DNA from: Adiantum capillus-veneris
Taxonomy: Eukaryota; Streptophyta; Polypodiopsida; Polypodiales; Pteridaceae
Length of the DNA stretch: 64,000 nt
Reading direction: 5' to 3'
NCBI GenBank assembly: GCA_014529385.2
Contig: CM043944.1
Span: 54,095,268 to 54,159,267, forward strand
A model generated the notes under the pieces. The model was not told the DNA's origin. It was given only the letters and a program-made list of their open reading frames with translations, and did not search any database. Below are positions 9,543 through 22,799 of this stretch, in pieces (the first letter of the stretch is position 1; the number at the start of each line of letters is the position of its first letter). The position numbers and the translations under genes are program-made.

Positions 9543-10376
9543 GAATGTTCGGAAGGATACACCAAAGGCCAGAAGCAGTGGCTGGTTAGGAAGGCTACCA
9601 GATACTGCCTTGTAAATGACCACTTGTATTGTGAGGGCAAGGATCAGATTCTCAGGCTAGTGCCAACCTCTAGTGAGATCACAAAGGTAATTTCAAGTTG
9701 CCATGATGGCATCTGCGATGGCCATTTTGCTCTAGATATCACCAGTAGGAAGATTCTACAAGAAGGATGCTCTTGGTCTAGTTTGAACAGGGATGTACAC
9801 CATTGGTGCTAAACATGCAAGGCTTGTCAAGTGGCCAGTGATTACACGTTAACCTACGAGCCAAAAACTCCTATCATCTCATATGGTCCATTTGAGAAAT
9901 GGGAATAGATGCAATCGGTCCTTTACCAAGGGCCCAATCAGGTAAGCTGTACATCATAGTGGGTGTAGACTATATGACTCGATGGGCAGAAGCAACAACC
10001 ACCACCCGCATTACAGCCCAAGAGGTAGCAAAGTTCATTTTTGAGCATATCTGTTGCTGATTTGGCACCCCTCTTGAGATAATATCAGATAGAGGACCAG
10101 GCTTCAGAGGTGATGGTGGGAGAACTGATCACACGCCGACATTCCACACCATACTATCCACAATGCAATGGTATGGTAGAGAAGGTAAACGGAATGATTT
10201 GCAAAATCATCACAAAGCAGGTGAACAATCACACCGGAGACTGGGATAAACATCTCATGGCAGCTCTTCGGGCCTACCGAACGACGTTCCGAACATCACT
10301 AGGTTTCACCCCTTTCCATCTAGTTTATGGGAAGGAGGCAATTCTACCCATTGAAGTACATATAGCCAGCTTATGA
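9543..10376 (+). pseudogene. Tat-2 integrase zinc-binding and core domains, broken
   Basis: Zinc-binding region: 9624-9812 with Cys/His-rich CHDGICDGH and, after a stop, TCKACQVA. Core: about 9901-10105 encodes MDAIGPLPRAQSGK, VGVDYMTRWAEA (first Asp) and ISDRGPGFRG (second Asp). After a frameshift near 10105 the frame 10110-10376 gives YYPQCNGMVEKVNG (catalytic Glu) and LVYGKEAILP. Integrase would insert the DNA copy; this one is interrupted by stops and a frameshift. Confidence 0.8.
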
Positions 10377-10379
10377 GTC

Positions 10380-10823
10380 TTGGCTAGCCAGATACAACGT
10401 CCAATCGTAAATCTCAGAAACCACATCTTGGATCTGGAGAGACTCCAAATGGATAGGGAAGAAGCCATCAATCACTATGCAGCACAGGCAGAACGACGCC
10501 GGCTCACTTTCAATCAAGGGATTAAAGAAAAAGGACTGGAAAAAGGTATGTTAGTGCTGAGATACAACAACAGATTCAACACCAGGAAGGACAAGAAATT
10601 TCAACCCAGATGGGAAGGGCCATTCATCATCAAGAAATGCTATGACAACGACAGCTATAAGTTGATGGAAGCAGATGGGAGGATTCACAAGACTAGGGTC
10701 AATGGATGGAGACTGAAAAGATATTTTCTTAGGTTTGATCCAGAATTCATGCTAGACATTCCAGAAGAGGGAGAACCCTCTAACTCCACAGTTAAAGATG
10801 CACAGGAAGGGCTAGAAGCATGA
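10380..10823 (+). pseudogene. Tat-2 integrase C-terminal domain
   Basis: One stop codon separates this from the core. It has LERLQMDREEAINHY, GMLVLRYNNRF, KFQPRWEGPFIIKK (the SH3-like GPF/GPY motif) and a C-terminal tail. Nearly collinear with the same region of Tat-3 (30106-30924). No chromodomain is seen, as expected for Tat. Confidence 0.8.
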
Positions 10824-12110
<1,287 letters not shown>

Positions 12111-13118
12111 ATATGAATATATTATATAAAACCCAGTTCTCACGCACTCACGCGTTTGCACACACCTATATAAATACACGCTGTCAGGAGTTTTTTGGAG
12201 CAAGGGATTGCGCATATGTACATACACATGCATGGTGCATCGAATAAAGGATTGCCCAATTTCCATAGCCAGGTGGTTACGTGGGGCCCACATGTGTACA
12301 GGTAGGACAGGGTGTACATAGTGCATCGATTTTCACTATTACCAGTACCATTGTGTTTTTTCTACAATAAGGAGGAGTTGGTAGCGCGTAAAACTTCTCG
12401 AGGAAGCTATCCGCGGGCCGACGACATGAGGTCAGCAAGTGCGTCAGATGGCATCTAGTGGCGTCAGGAGGGCGAACGAGGTCAATATTTGCACGCGGAT
12501 GAGGACGGACACAATGTGGGTGTTTTCTTGTGAGAGTTATGCAGAAAGGTCATCATTAGGACCACTTTTTGGGGCCACTTCACGTGATGTCGGGATGGAT
12601 TATTGAAAAAAGTCGAGTGCCAGGTGGCGTATGGATGCAGCAGGGTGACAACTATGCACTGCGAGGTCAGTTTTTGGCCTGTTCGGGGTCCGTTTGAGGT
12701 CATCTAAAAGGCCAAGGGTGCCCAAGTAAAAAAGCTAAGTGTGGGAACTGAAAAAACAGAGAGAAGACCAGAAAAAACGTGGAGAAGAGAGGAAGAACAG
12801 CCGTAGGTGTGTTTTTGGGGTTTTTGGAGCCTGTTTTGGCCGTAAACTGCTCATTCGAGGTCGGATTTGAGCACTTTGACATTGTAGACTAGGGTTTTGG
12901 GCCGTTCCGGACACGATGGCGCTGTCCATTTTGCCAAATTACTCACTCTTTTCTTGCTGTTTTTCTGTGTAAGTTTCTCCTATGAGCGAAGTTTCTGCTC
13001 CAGTTTGTGATTGTATCTGGTATCTTTTACCCATATTTTGTGAGCTGTTTGCCCCATTGGTGTTGGCCCAAGCTCAATTGTATCTAAATATAAAAAATTC
13101 TCCTCTTTTGAGCTGAGT

Positions 13119-13155
<37 letters not shown>

Positions 13156-14330
13156 AGTGGGTAAGTGGATAGTCTCTCTCCTCTCACTCCAGAGGTGTGT
13201 TCCCTGTCTCGGCCAGGTGTGTTGTGTAAGCCGAGTGGTGCCCCATAGTGTGTGTTTGTATCTTCCCAAGAGTGTGTGTCGGGTGGTTATAGAGGCGCTG
13301 TGTGTGTTTTCATCCCGCTCACAATGCACACACCCATATATACACACGGCACATGTATACGCACGCATTTAAAAAAAAAAACAAAAAAAGGAGGATCCTA
13401 CGCCATCGTCATCGACAAAAGAAGGAAAACACCCAAAGCACGCGCTGCCAACAACAAAAAGGAAAATGTGCAAAAGGCATGCCCCAGCCGACCCCGAAAA
13501 GAAGAACGCACTACACCGACGCCGGCGGCAACACACCATTCACCGCCATCATGCAACCACGACGCCATTTTCAGTAATTTGTAGGTTATGTTCATCATTT
13601 CTTCAGTTTTCACCCAAGCCATTGTAAAATTTCCACTTTGTAAATTCCCTCTCTCTAGGTGATGGTCACAAAGGCCCACCTAGAGATTCTCATTTTTTTT
13701 AATAACCTCCCAAAACAAACCAAGGGTCAACCACACCTGGCTCACCGCTTGCTTTGTCTCCCCGATTAGCTTACCCTAATCACACCGAGATTACCATAAT
13801 CCAAGCAACCAACACCTATAAATTAGCACTGAGAGGTCACTATCGGGGGGGGGGGGCAGTTCATGAGAGGTCAACACTTGGTAGAGTGTAGTGGGAAGAG
13901 TTGACACTATTGGCATCACGAGGAGGGGGCTTGTGTGTTGGTTTGCTTGGGAATTGCACCATGCGAAGGGAGCCACTACCACCTCTCGACTCCAATGGTC
14001 GATGCACACACGTATAGATGCTCTTAGTAGCAAGCTTCACAATCATTGAGTCATTTTAGAGAACGCACCAAGTAGTTGCACCATCTTTTCTCCCTACCTC
14101 TCTATCACCACGGTGTGCCACCTCGCTCGAAGGAAGGTCATTGTAAATACTGCAAAAATAATTCTCCCTCACACCCCCGAGGGTTTCATCATTTCTCAAC
14201 CTCTCTCTCTCTCTCTCTCTCTCACTCTCTCTGTCTCTCTCTCTCTTTCACACACTGTGTGTAAGTTTGCAATGTTCATATCATCTGGTCTGTGTCCTAG
14301 CCGCTCAAAGCTAGGTGGTGCCCCCGGTTC
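12111..14330 (+). other. Non-coding, LTR-like debris
   Basis: No protein family is recognisable. There are two priming-site-like motifs on the plus strand: TGGTGCCCC at 13236-13244 and TGGTGCCCCC at 14316-14325. The second is preceded by CCTAGCCGCTCAAAGCTAGG, which resembles the stretch before TGGTGCCCC in the Tat-1 LTR (3136-3170, minus strand). (TG)n lies at 13123-13154 and a (CT)n run at about 14203-14246. This suggests ends of further Tat-family LTRs, but no LTR pair could be matched. Confidence 0.4.
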
Positions 14331-14555
14331 GCTTTATCGTGATAGGCTTGGGGCGCGCCATTCGGTCCCCGGCGTTGTCAAGAAGTTGGCGGTCTTGCCA
14401 GGAAGGCACCGGGCCTCTTGCTGTGAGAATTTGTGAGGAAGCTCAAGGGTTATGAGAAGGAGCTAAGATGTAGATAACATAGCTTCTAAAGCCAAAGAAG
14501 CCGCTCACTTTTCCTTACAAACACATACGTGATGGAGAGAACTCATGAAAGATAG
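14331..14555. other. No gene seen
   Basis: GC-rich stretch between the LTR-like debris and the accessory ORF pair. No recognisable protein on either strand. It sits where gag of the Tat-remnant would be expected (minus strand), and gag is absent. Confidence 0.4.
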
Positions 14556-14768
14556 TCAGAACAAAACAAAAATGAAAACATCGAGATTACGATCATATCG
14601 TATCATGGGTAGGATAAAAGGGTTAATGGATGAGTTAATGATATTTAATCTTTGTTGTCCAAATAAGCTACGGATTGCTCTTTGGAACTGTAGCTTTGTG
14701 CTTACTATAATGTATATGTTTTGTCTAGCGATTGGGATTAGCTGTGAGTACAAATCCTCTTGATTCAT
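14556..14768 (-). CDS. Accessory small ORF, class II, in Tat-remnant
   Basis: A 70-residue ORF, 45 of 70 residues identical by hand to 2689-2901, with the same length and same start (MN-x-E-x-LY). Its start codon overlaps the stop of the upstream class I ORF (ATGA, 14768-14765). Conserved blocks: IIVSTKLQFQR, NPFILP, IRY and FVLF at the end. Still open although the rest of the element is gone. Function not known. Confidence 0.6.
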   Translation of the reverse strand: MNQEDLYSQLIPIARQNIYIIVSTKLQFQRAIRSLFGQQRLNIINSSINPFILPMIRYDRNLDVFIFVLF

Positions 14769-14989
14769 AATAAAATAACCACATTCACATCAAAAGAGAA
14801 GTCATAGTCAATAATAGGTAGTATAATGGGATCTGGTGAGAGAAGTACTTCATTGAGCCTTTTAGGACCAAATAGAAACACTATGCATTGCTGAAAGTGA
14901 ATCTTTCGACTAATCCAAATGTTGACCCTAATAGATTGCACTGAATGGAATTGAAAGAAATTACCTCTATGTGGATTATGGTTATTCAT
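14765..14989 (-). CDS. Accessory small ORF, class I, in Tat-remnant
   Basis: A 74-residue ORF if started at the internal Met (MNNHNPHRG, codon at 14989); the open frame extends to 15067, but the extra residues have no counterpart in the relatives, so the shorter start is chosen. By hand 36 of 54 core residues match 2449-2667, including RVNI, RKIHFQQ, LFG, SP-x-PIILP, IDY, SFDVN and ILL at the end. It ends in TGA overlapping the ATG of the class II ORF. In Tat-1 the order of the two classes is reversed. Confidence 0.6.
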   Translation of the reverse strand: MNNHNPHRGNFFQFHSVQSIRVNIWISRKIHFQQCIVFLFGPKRLNEVLLSPDPIILPIIDYDFSFDVNVVILL

Positions 14990-15611
14990 CAATGATATAC
15001 TTAGTATGTTCAATGATAAAGGTGTGAAAGAAGTGAAAGGAGAAGAAGAAGAGAGTTTCTCTCCCAAGCCCTATTGTTGCCCTTAGGCAATAAGGATACT
15101 GCGGGGAGAGAAGTACCTGTAGCAAGGAGATTCTAGAGTTTGTGGAAGAGAATGAGAACCTTAAGAGAGAGAGATGCTTGTGGAAGATGAAGATATGGTT
15201 ACTAACCTTGTGCACATAATTGTTTCCCGCAAGAAGGTTGTACCCATTACATTGACAAGGTTGCTGCTTGATTACCTTCCAATGAAACAATTAGGACACA
15301 ACAAGAGAGATCAAAGGAGTAGTAAAGATAGAATTAGAGATAGATCTAAGTGTGGTGATGGTATTAAAGATAGATAATGAGAGATAGAGATAGAGTTAGA
15401 GACAAGCATTGGATTAGATATGCAAATGAAAGTAAAACTAGCAACATATATCTTACATGAGAGCAATCGCCACCACCTTAATGAAGAGAGATGATGAGGC
15501 AAGACTTTAGCCTTTCTTCAAGAGAAAGTGTAGAACTAAGATGAATGTGTCACTATGGAATTGAGCTATTCTCACTCACTCATAACTTGCCTCAATGAAG
15601 AGAAGGTTGCC

Positions 15612-15621
15612 CTTTTTATAG
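15612..15621 (-). promoter_or_regulatory. TATA-like box of Tat-remnant LTR
   Basis: CTATAAAAAG on the minus strand, with flanks like the Tat-1 LTR box at 3861-3852. Would drive transcription toward the accessory ORFs. Confidence 0.4.
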
Positions 15622-15760
15622 GTGAGGGAGCCATGTTTTACATAATCACTTGATTAGGCTAAAGAGTTAGCCCAAATCAAATGTTCTTTGGATATTTCTT
15701 AAAGTGGGCAATATTAGGACTCAAAATATCATGAAATTCAGCATTTTTGGTCGTTGAGGC

Positions 15761-17914
15761 TCCATGTGGGTGCATGATGTATGTGGGCCCCACCTAGGCA
15801 TCTTCTGTGTGGCTCCAGCAGGGGGTCCCAACTTGTGTGTCTTGTCCTTCAAGGCATCTTTGAGGTGTCACATTCACATGCTTATGTCTTTTACCCTCCA
15901 AATATATTATTTTATGGAAAAAGATCAAGATTACCTCTTTTCACTTGATTCACCTGTTTACCATCTCTTCTTGTAGTGTAGTTGTGAGAGGGTTTTTCAC
16001 TAGTTTCCCTGTAACTTTTGACCTGTAACTCGGATTGACATGCTTCAAAAGGCAAAATTGGCCTACTAAAAGAGCTTGAATTGGTTTTTGCCTTTTCTCC
16101 ACGCCCTTAGGTTGGGATTTTCAAATTGGGATGGTCCAAGAAGCTTTGGATCTTCCTTTTCATAAAGTCTTCTAGTAGTAGGCCCTTCCCTCTTGTATGT
16201 ATCCAAGAAGGTATGCATTATTGAAGGGTTATATTATTACATAAATGTGAAAAGAAGAAAATAATTCATATATGGTAGGGTATAGCTGAGATATTAGAAG
16301 AAATATACAAATGCTTTCCCCCAGACAAAAAGAGACACAATTATTGATACTTCTCTTGCAGTACTTTCTAATAGTAATGTACATTTATATTACTTCAAAG
16401 GTAATACTAAGGTATGGTAGAAAGCTTTTATTTATGTATATGAGTATTATATGAAGTATACTTATGCGTCAAAAAGTCACAAGATAAATTGTTTAATGCC
16501 CGTTCCCACTATATACGTGCCACATCACAACAGCATTTTAGAGGCCGTCGGGGTTCAGGGTTTGCTTTGCTCCTGTCACCACTAAGCCCTATTTGGCACA
16601 ATAATGCCTTTGTCCACAATGAAATGCTGCCATGAGTTTGTAATAGTCATACATACCCTACCTTGGATGCCTCCAAGTCCAAATGCAGATGACCAAAGGG
16701 ACGCATAACAACCATGCAAAATATGACCACATTGTCTAATGCAGCTCTCACAAAGATGATGCTTCTGAAGCACTCCTGAAGTATAAGACTGTCAATCTCA
16801 CCACCCACAAGGCATCACTGAATCTATTGACATAGACAACCGTGCTGACGCTAAAATTGGGCTCCACCTAATCCTATATGTGCCAAAGGTCTAGGCATCC
16901 TCCGTGGACAGACCTTTTCTAGTCGAAAAATAAAGCACTAATTTGGGAGGCTCAAATACTCCACATTATGACGGAGCCACCCACCACTCACCTAAGGTAG
17001 TAAAACAACCTTGGGGAGGGGGTTGGTGTCCCGAATAAGAACACATACTATATGTATGCTAGCTACCTTGGCAGCTATGAAAGCTACCGTGGGAAGTGTC
17101 TCCAAGATCGTCCCAATCTCTAAACCAATCTTGGAAAGGAGAGGGAGGTACTCTCTCCTCATGCCTCGGAAGGAGACTGAGATGGGTAGGTCTACCTCCT
17201 CTAGCTGCATGGATGGCTAGAGTGCTCATTGCAATGACCTTGGACACCATCTCAAAAGTCTGAAACTCTATCTATAGTAGCCATGTCTGAGAAGCTGGAG
17301 GTCAATGATCTTGCCCACCTCTGCTAAAAGGCAAGCATGGTGGAGATCATGCACCTCCCCTCCGCTAGTTCAGGTTCCAATAATCTTGCAGATAACCAAG
17401 GTGTCTCAAAGGCATGCCACCTCTACCTCTAAGCTTGCTTGCTTTGTTGCCAAAAGAGCAAGTCGGACGGTGGGTAAAGCAAGGTCAGGCGAGGGGGCTT
17501 TTGTCAAGTCCCTTTGAGGCAAAGCAAAGCCTTCCATCTGTGTCTTCTACTGTGAAGGCTAGAAAAAGTAGAGCCCTCCATCTGTGTGCTAATGTGAAGG
17601 CGAGCAAAAGAGGATTGAATGCGTAAAAACAGAGCAAGGCAAGATGAAAGGACAAAATGATGCCACTGGGAAACACCACCGAGGGCAAGGGGAGAAGACG
17701 GGAGGCAGGGGTGTGAGAGAGCGGTGCGAGGAGGGAATGGGAAAAGGGTAGGATATAGGTGGCTTAGTGGAGCATTTCTGGTGAGGGAACATGGGGCTGA
17801 CAGTGTGCAGGGGTTGAGCGATGAGGAGCACGCTCCGAGCCCACTCCAGGAAAGAAAGGGGCAGCGCACAAGGAGCATAGCACTGGGGCATGGGGGAAGG
17901 AAGTGCATAGCAAA
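15761..17914. other. Intergenic, no gene recognised
   Basis: No protein family could be recognised on either strand. A degenerate direct repeat is present at 17533-17575 and 17578-17612 (shared CCATCTGTGT and GTGAAGGC). The short open frames here (for example 17504-17908 minus) look random. Confidence 0.5.
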
Positions 17915-18444
17915 TAGGCATAGATTATGAAGAAACTTTTTCTCCCACTTGTCATATGACTACTATTCATTTTCTATGTGCATTGACATCTCATTTTGGT
18001 TGGGATGTACATCAATCCGACGTTGTTACTGCTTCCTTGAATGGTGACATATTTGAGGAAGTTTATGTAATGTAGCCTCTCAGTTTTGTCAAGAAAGGAC
18101 AAGAGGACAAAGTGTGCAGATGTAAGAAGGCTTTGTATGGGTTGAAGCAATCGCCTCGTGCTTGGTATGAGAAAGCTGACACTAATTTGGTCAAACGAGG
18201 CTTTCGCAACAATCCAACAAAAAGCACATTGTATGTAAAGCGTGAGGGCAATGCACTTTCCATTGTTATTCTTTATGTGGATGATTTGCTGATCACTAGT
18301 CCCAATGAGGCACATATTGCTGAATTTAAGGCTGATTTGAATGCTACTTTCAAGATGAAAGATTTGGGGTTGTTGCATCATTACTTGGGCTTACAGTTAA
18401 ACAGTGTGATGGTGGTATTGCCTTGTGTTAGAAAAGTTACATAG
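17915..18444 (+). pseudogene. Copia-A reverse transcriptase, broken
   Basis: Ty1/Copia RT. In order: GIDYEETFSP (about 17920-17949), MTTIHFLCALTSHFGWDVHQ, LNGDIFEEVYV, a TAG stop at about 18073, then KKALYGLKQSPRAWYEK and catalytic YVDDLLIT (about 18274-18297), then MKDLGLLHHYLGLQL. The frame ends at 18444 and continues in another frame. The family diagnostic motifs are all present; the copy is not intact. Confidence 0.85.
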
Positions 18445-19234
18445 AGACATTGCTATGTAAGTTTGGACTTGAGGGTTGCAAACCTATTGCCACTCCCATG
18501 GAAACAGGTTTGAAGTTAAGTCTACATGATGCTGGTGATTCTGCTGATGTCACTCTTTATCAAACTCCTGTTGGCTGCCTCATTTATGTATGCAACACAA
18601 GGCTAGATATTTAGTTTGGAGTCTCACAGGTCAGCAGATTTATGCATGGCCCAGGGTCTAAGCATTGCCAGGCTATCAAGAGGATTTTCCACTACCTTAG
18701 TGCCACTTTACATCTTGGCTTGTTTTATCCCAAGGGGGGATCATTGCCGCCAGACTTACATGCCTTTCGGACTCAGATTGGGCTAGTTGTTTTGATATGC
18801 GAGTGTTCACAAGTGGTTTTTTGTTTCATGCTTGGCAGTTTATCTGTATCATGGTTGAGCAAGAAGCAACCTACTGTGGCCACTTCGAGTTGTGAGGCTA
18901 AGTACAAGACAGTCTTCACAACTATGGTTGAGTGTGTATGGCTCAGATGCCTTATGGCTGATTTGGGTGTTTGAAAGGACACTACCAACACTATCTACAC
19001 TGACAGTCAGAGCGCATTGGCAATTGCAAGGAAACCAGTTTTTCATGCTCGCACAAAGCACATTGAGGTGCATTACCACTATGTCAGGGAGAGGCTCTCA
19101 GTAGTAAGAGAGATCAGCTTGGCTTATGTGCCAACACAGGACAACCTTGCAGATCTTTTCACAAAGACATTGTCTTGTGAGAAGTTTGAAGATTTCTACA
19201 AAGCTTTAGGCTTACTCCCCTTTGTGGACTGATC
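18445..19234 (+). pseudogene. Copia-A RNase H region, broken
   Basis: Continues RT with PIATPMETGLKL and YQTPVGCLIYVCNTR, then 18642-18974 with AIKRIFHYLSATLHLGLFYP and SWLSKKQPTVATSSCEAKYK, then after a frame change 19017-19234 with IARKPVFHARTKHIEVHYHY and DNLADLFTKTL, the typical C-terminus of Copia pol. The product would degrade the RNA strand of RNA-DNA hybrids. Several stops and shifts. Confidence 0.8.
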
Positions 19235-19307
19235 ATGTCCTTAGGGCATGGCACTTCCCTTTACTCATGTGCCAACTCTTGTTCACCGCATCACTCTAGG
19301 GGGGTAG

Positions 19308-19514
19308 TGATGTGTGTGAACACTCTAGGACCACCGGGGTATTTTTTCCCCTCTTTAGGAGGTTTCATCCCCCATGCACTATATATACGCCCATTCATTC
19401 TAGGGCTATCTACCTTTCCATTGCACACTATGTAACACACTCTCTATTGTGTGCCTTGAGCTTCCTTTGTCTTCTTGAAGCTGTGTGGGTTTCTCTGCAA
19501 CCCTAATTCCAACA
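19308..19514 (+). repeat. 3' LTR of Copia-A
   Basis: Starts TGATGTGTGTG after the purine tract and ends CCAACA; about 207 bp. It contains a TATA-like ACTATATATACG (about 19378-19389). The following bases TCCTT would be the right-hand target duplication; the left partner is not in the window. Confidence 0.6.
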
Positions 19515-19671
19515 TCCTTTCCAAAATCCCATTTTGTTGAGGTGTCCTTGGGGTCGTATTTTGCCTCCAAATGTCATTGCTAGCACAAAAGGTTTCAAAA
19601 GCTTGGCTACAATATTTGCCTCCATTGTCGGATCTCAAGCATTTAACCTTGGTACCTGTTTCATTCTCCAC
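19515..19671 (-). pseudogene. Copia-B integrase core, truncated
   Basis: Integrase catalytic core with LRSDNGGKY (second Asp), TPQQNGILERM (catalytic Glu). Coding sequence ends after GILERM, where the reverse complement of the Copia-A LTR takes over at 19514. Remaining core and C-terminal domain are absent. Confidence 0.85.
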
Positions 19672-19816
19672 AAAGGCTTTTCACCTTTGAAATATGAAAA
19701 ACAGATTGAATTAATTCTTCATTACATGAGCCCATGTTTTACTAGTTGCATCGTCTATAAGTGTTGCATAGTAAAATGAGCCACGAAGGGATGATGTACT
19801 TGGAGGACCCCAAATA

Positions 19817-20304
19817 TCAGACTGAACCAATTGAAGTTTTTTTATAAATTTTATTCTCTGCTTTTAGGAATATTACCCTATTTTGTTTACCATAAACACA
19901 ATCTTCACAAAACTCTAAGTCCACTTCTTTCAAAGTTGGTAGAAGCTTCTGTGATTGAAGGATTTGCATTCCTTTGGCCCTGGTATGCTCAAGCCGATAG
20001 TGCCACACAACACTGTCGACTTCTATAGCTATTGCACAAGTTAAGATTGCGTGCTGACAATACAAAAGTAAAGTGTACCAACCTTTTCTCCTGTGGAAAC
20101 CACCAAAGATCCCTTTGAGATATTCCACCGTTTTTTTCCGAATGCAATGTTGTGACCTTCATCGTCCAATTGTCCTTTAGAGATCAAATTTTTGCAAAGA
20201 GAAGGAACTTGCCTAACATCTTTAAGCTTCCATTCATTTTTGTTAGCAGTTTTGACACAAACTATACCTTTGACGACAATTTCACAAGCTTCATCATCCC
20301 CCAA
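19817..20304 (-). pseudogene. Copia-B protease end and GAG-pre-integrase region
   Basis: Two overlapping frames. 20304-20041: KLKDVRQVPSLCKNLISKGQ and DDEGHNIAFGKKRWNISKG, the stretch between protease and integrase. 20128-19817: VVWHYRLEHTRAKGMQ and FCEDCVYGKQNRV, the HHCC zinc-binding pre-integrase domain. A frameshift lies between them around 20100. Confidence 0.8.
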
Positions 20305-20390
20305 ATATACATACCCAAAATTACCTTTGGTGTAATCTTGGAAATGTTGCTATGCAGTGTCGCATGGAATGAATCCCTAAAATATGCTAT

Positions 20391-20597
20391 TCAATAATTA
20401 GACACATTGTGTAATGAGAGAACTAGAGCATCTTGATCTACTTTACGTGCCACATTGGCCTCTGATGTTGGCCTGTTGCCTTGAGACTCCGACTCCTTCT
20501 TCGTCTTGGACCAGCAATACTTATTGACGTGGCCCTTCTTGCTGCAGTTCCAACATTCAAGACCGACTTTGTGCGTGACTTGCTCCGCCTTGAGCAA
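20391..20597 (-). pseudogene. Copia-B zinc knuckle
   Basis: CCHC motif CWNCSKKGHVNKYC near the N-terminal third of this frame, following gag after a frame change (gag frame ends at 20557). Would bind element RNA. Followed by the start of the protease region. Confidence 0.8.
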
Positions 20598-21186
20598 TCA
20601 TGAACCTTTTGGTTTTTGAACCTCTCCTTAGGCTTCCTCTTGTTTCTACTGACAGTGCAACACTTGATGATTCACCTGTGCTTCTCCTTTGCATTTCCTC
20701 TCTTAGGAGAACACTCATAACGTCACTAAACTTAAGAGTATTTGTGCCGAAGGTAGGATTACTTACAACCATTACAAAGCTATCCCAACTATCCGGTAGA
20801 GACGATAGTATAAGGAGAGCTCGCACTTTGTCATCAAAATTGATTTTCATTGATTGAAGTTGACTTATGTTGGTGTTGAAGTCATTTAGGTGTTTTGCAA
20901 CTGAACCATTCTCTGCCATCTTTAGATTGAAAAAGCGCTTCATGAGAAATACCTTATTGGATGCCGATGCTACAAGACCGTCAAGTGACTTCATCAAATC
21001 CTCTGTGGTCTTTATCCCCAAAACGTTGAAGGCCACCGTTGAAGCCAAGCTTAGCCAGATTGTTCCTAATGCCTTTTGGTCAAGGACAACCCATGCTTCA
21101 TTAGCAATTGTTGGGGGTTTCTTTGCAAGACCGCCTAGTGACAAATAAAGGTTCTCCTGGTAGAGATAGTCTTCAATCTTCATCAT
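20557..21186 (-). CDS. Copia-B gag
   Basis: Gag polyprotein of the UBN2/Copia type, 209 residues. Clear blocks: DYLYQENLYLSLGG, ALGTIWLSLASTVAFNVL, MKRFFNLKMAENGSVAKHLN, LILSSLPDSWDSFV. Its C-terminal part leaves the frame just before the zinc knuckle. Upstream is the leader and the LTR. It would form the virus-like particle coat; other products of this copy are broken. Confidence 0.85.
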   Translation of the reverse strand: MMKIEDYLYQENLYLSLGGLAKKPPTIANEAWVVLDQKALGTIWLSLASTVAFNVLGIKTTEDLMKSLDGLVASASNKVFLMKRFFNLKMAENGSVAKHLNDFNTNISQLQSMKINFDDKVRALLILSSLPDSWDSFVMVVSNPTFGTNTLKFSDVMSVLLREEMQRRSTGESSSVALSVETRGSLRRGSKTKRFMIAQGGASHAQSRS

Positions 21187-21309
21187 CTAGTGTTGGTACT
21201 TCTTGCCATTGAACTTCTAGATCTTGAGCTTCCTTTCCTCCACCATTACTGCCACTCAATTCAATGAATCCTTTCCTTGAGATACTTTAGCTACAAGCAA
21301 ACCTTGCTC

Positions 21310-22142
<833 letters not shown>

Positions 22143-22785
22143 GTGTCCACCAACTTGCACTCCTTACCGGCAAGGTTCGGTAGTTAGCGGCTTTCAAAAG
22201 CCGTACTTGAAGTAACAACAAATTTGGCAAGAAGCTATTTAACATTTTTGGAAGGAATTGATTTGTTCAATATTCGTAATTGACATCAACAAATTACTTT
22301 GCAGTTGCGGCTTTGATCTAGCACTACTAATTGATCTTTCTCTAGTGGTTGCTCATTAGCACAATCACTCTTTAGTTTCACCAGGAGGTTCTTAAAACCA
22401 GGTATTCAACTTTTTTTGATCACATAGCATGTTTATGCCATGGATTCACACATAGAAATGCATCATAGTTTCAATTTTGAAAACCTGACACTAGTTCCAC
22501 CTCATGTTGCCTAGCAGTGGGACTATTCTTACATAGGGTGCCTGCATGGCAACTGGCCAGAAAGATAGTATATAATTTCTTGATATGCAAGAATTTAGGG
22601 CAATGCAAACATGTATGTTTGTTTTAGAGTCAAATTTTGCACAATTAAATGCGAATGTGTGTAAAGTGTCTAATTTGCTTGTGCAATTCATGCAACAGTC
22701 GGCCCAAGGGCCCAATTAATGAGCATACTAAGTTTCTTCAACCTCATGCTTGGAACAAACACCCTTGGTTTGTAGGGTAAAGGAT
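22143..22785. other. Non-coding, no gene seen
   Basis: AT-rich stretch before the Gypsy-D gag; probably its LTR and leader, but no LTR pair or priming site could be identified. Confidence 0.4.
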
Positions 22786-22799
22786 CCAATTTGGAGGGG

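Larger units (their letters stand above)
14556..15760 (-). mobile_element. Tat-remnant: LTR plus accessory ORF pair, gag-pol lost
   Basis: Minus strand order: LTR-like part with a TATA-like CTATAAAAAG (15621-15612), leader, class I ORF (14989-14765), class II ORF (14768-14556). The flanks of the TATA box resemble those in the Tat-1 LTR. Neither gag nor pol follows on the left, so the element is truncated. It gives a third, independent context for the accessory ORFs. Confidence 0.6.
17915..19514 (+). mobile_element. Copia-A: 3' half of a Ty1/Copia element
   Basis: Contains RT (from about 17915), RNase H (ending at 19232), a purine tract (AGGGGGG) and a 3' LTR (19308-19514). The gag, protease and integrase half is missing at the left. 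The right LTR end (CCAACA) abuts, in reverse orientation, the integrase of Copia-B, so Copia-A inserted into Copia-B and the left sides of both were later lost. Confidence 0.8.

Noticed and set aside
14113-14436. 107-codon plus-strand ORF ending in Arg-rich sequence
   Set aside because: First half is (CT)n translation; the second half overlaps an LTR-like priming-site motif and matches no family.
17504-17908. 134-codon minus-strand ORF
   Set aside because: No known family, low-complexity Ser/Leu/Pro composition, several competing frames in the same place.
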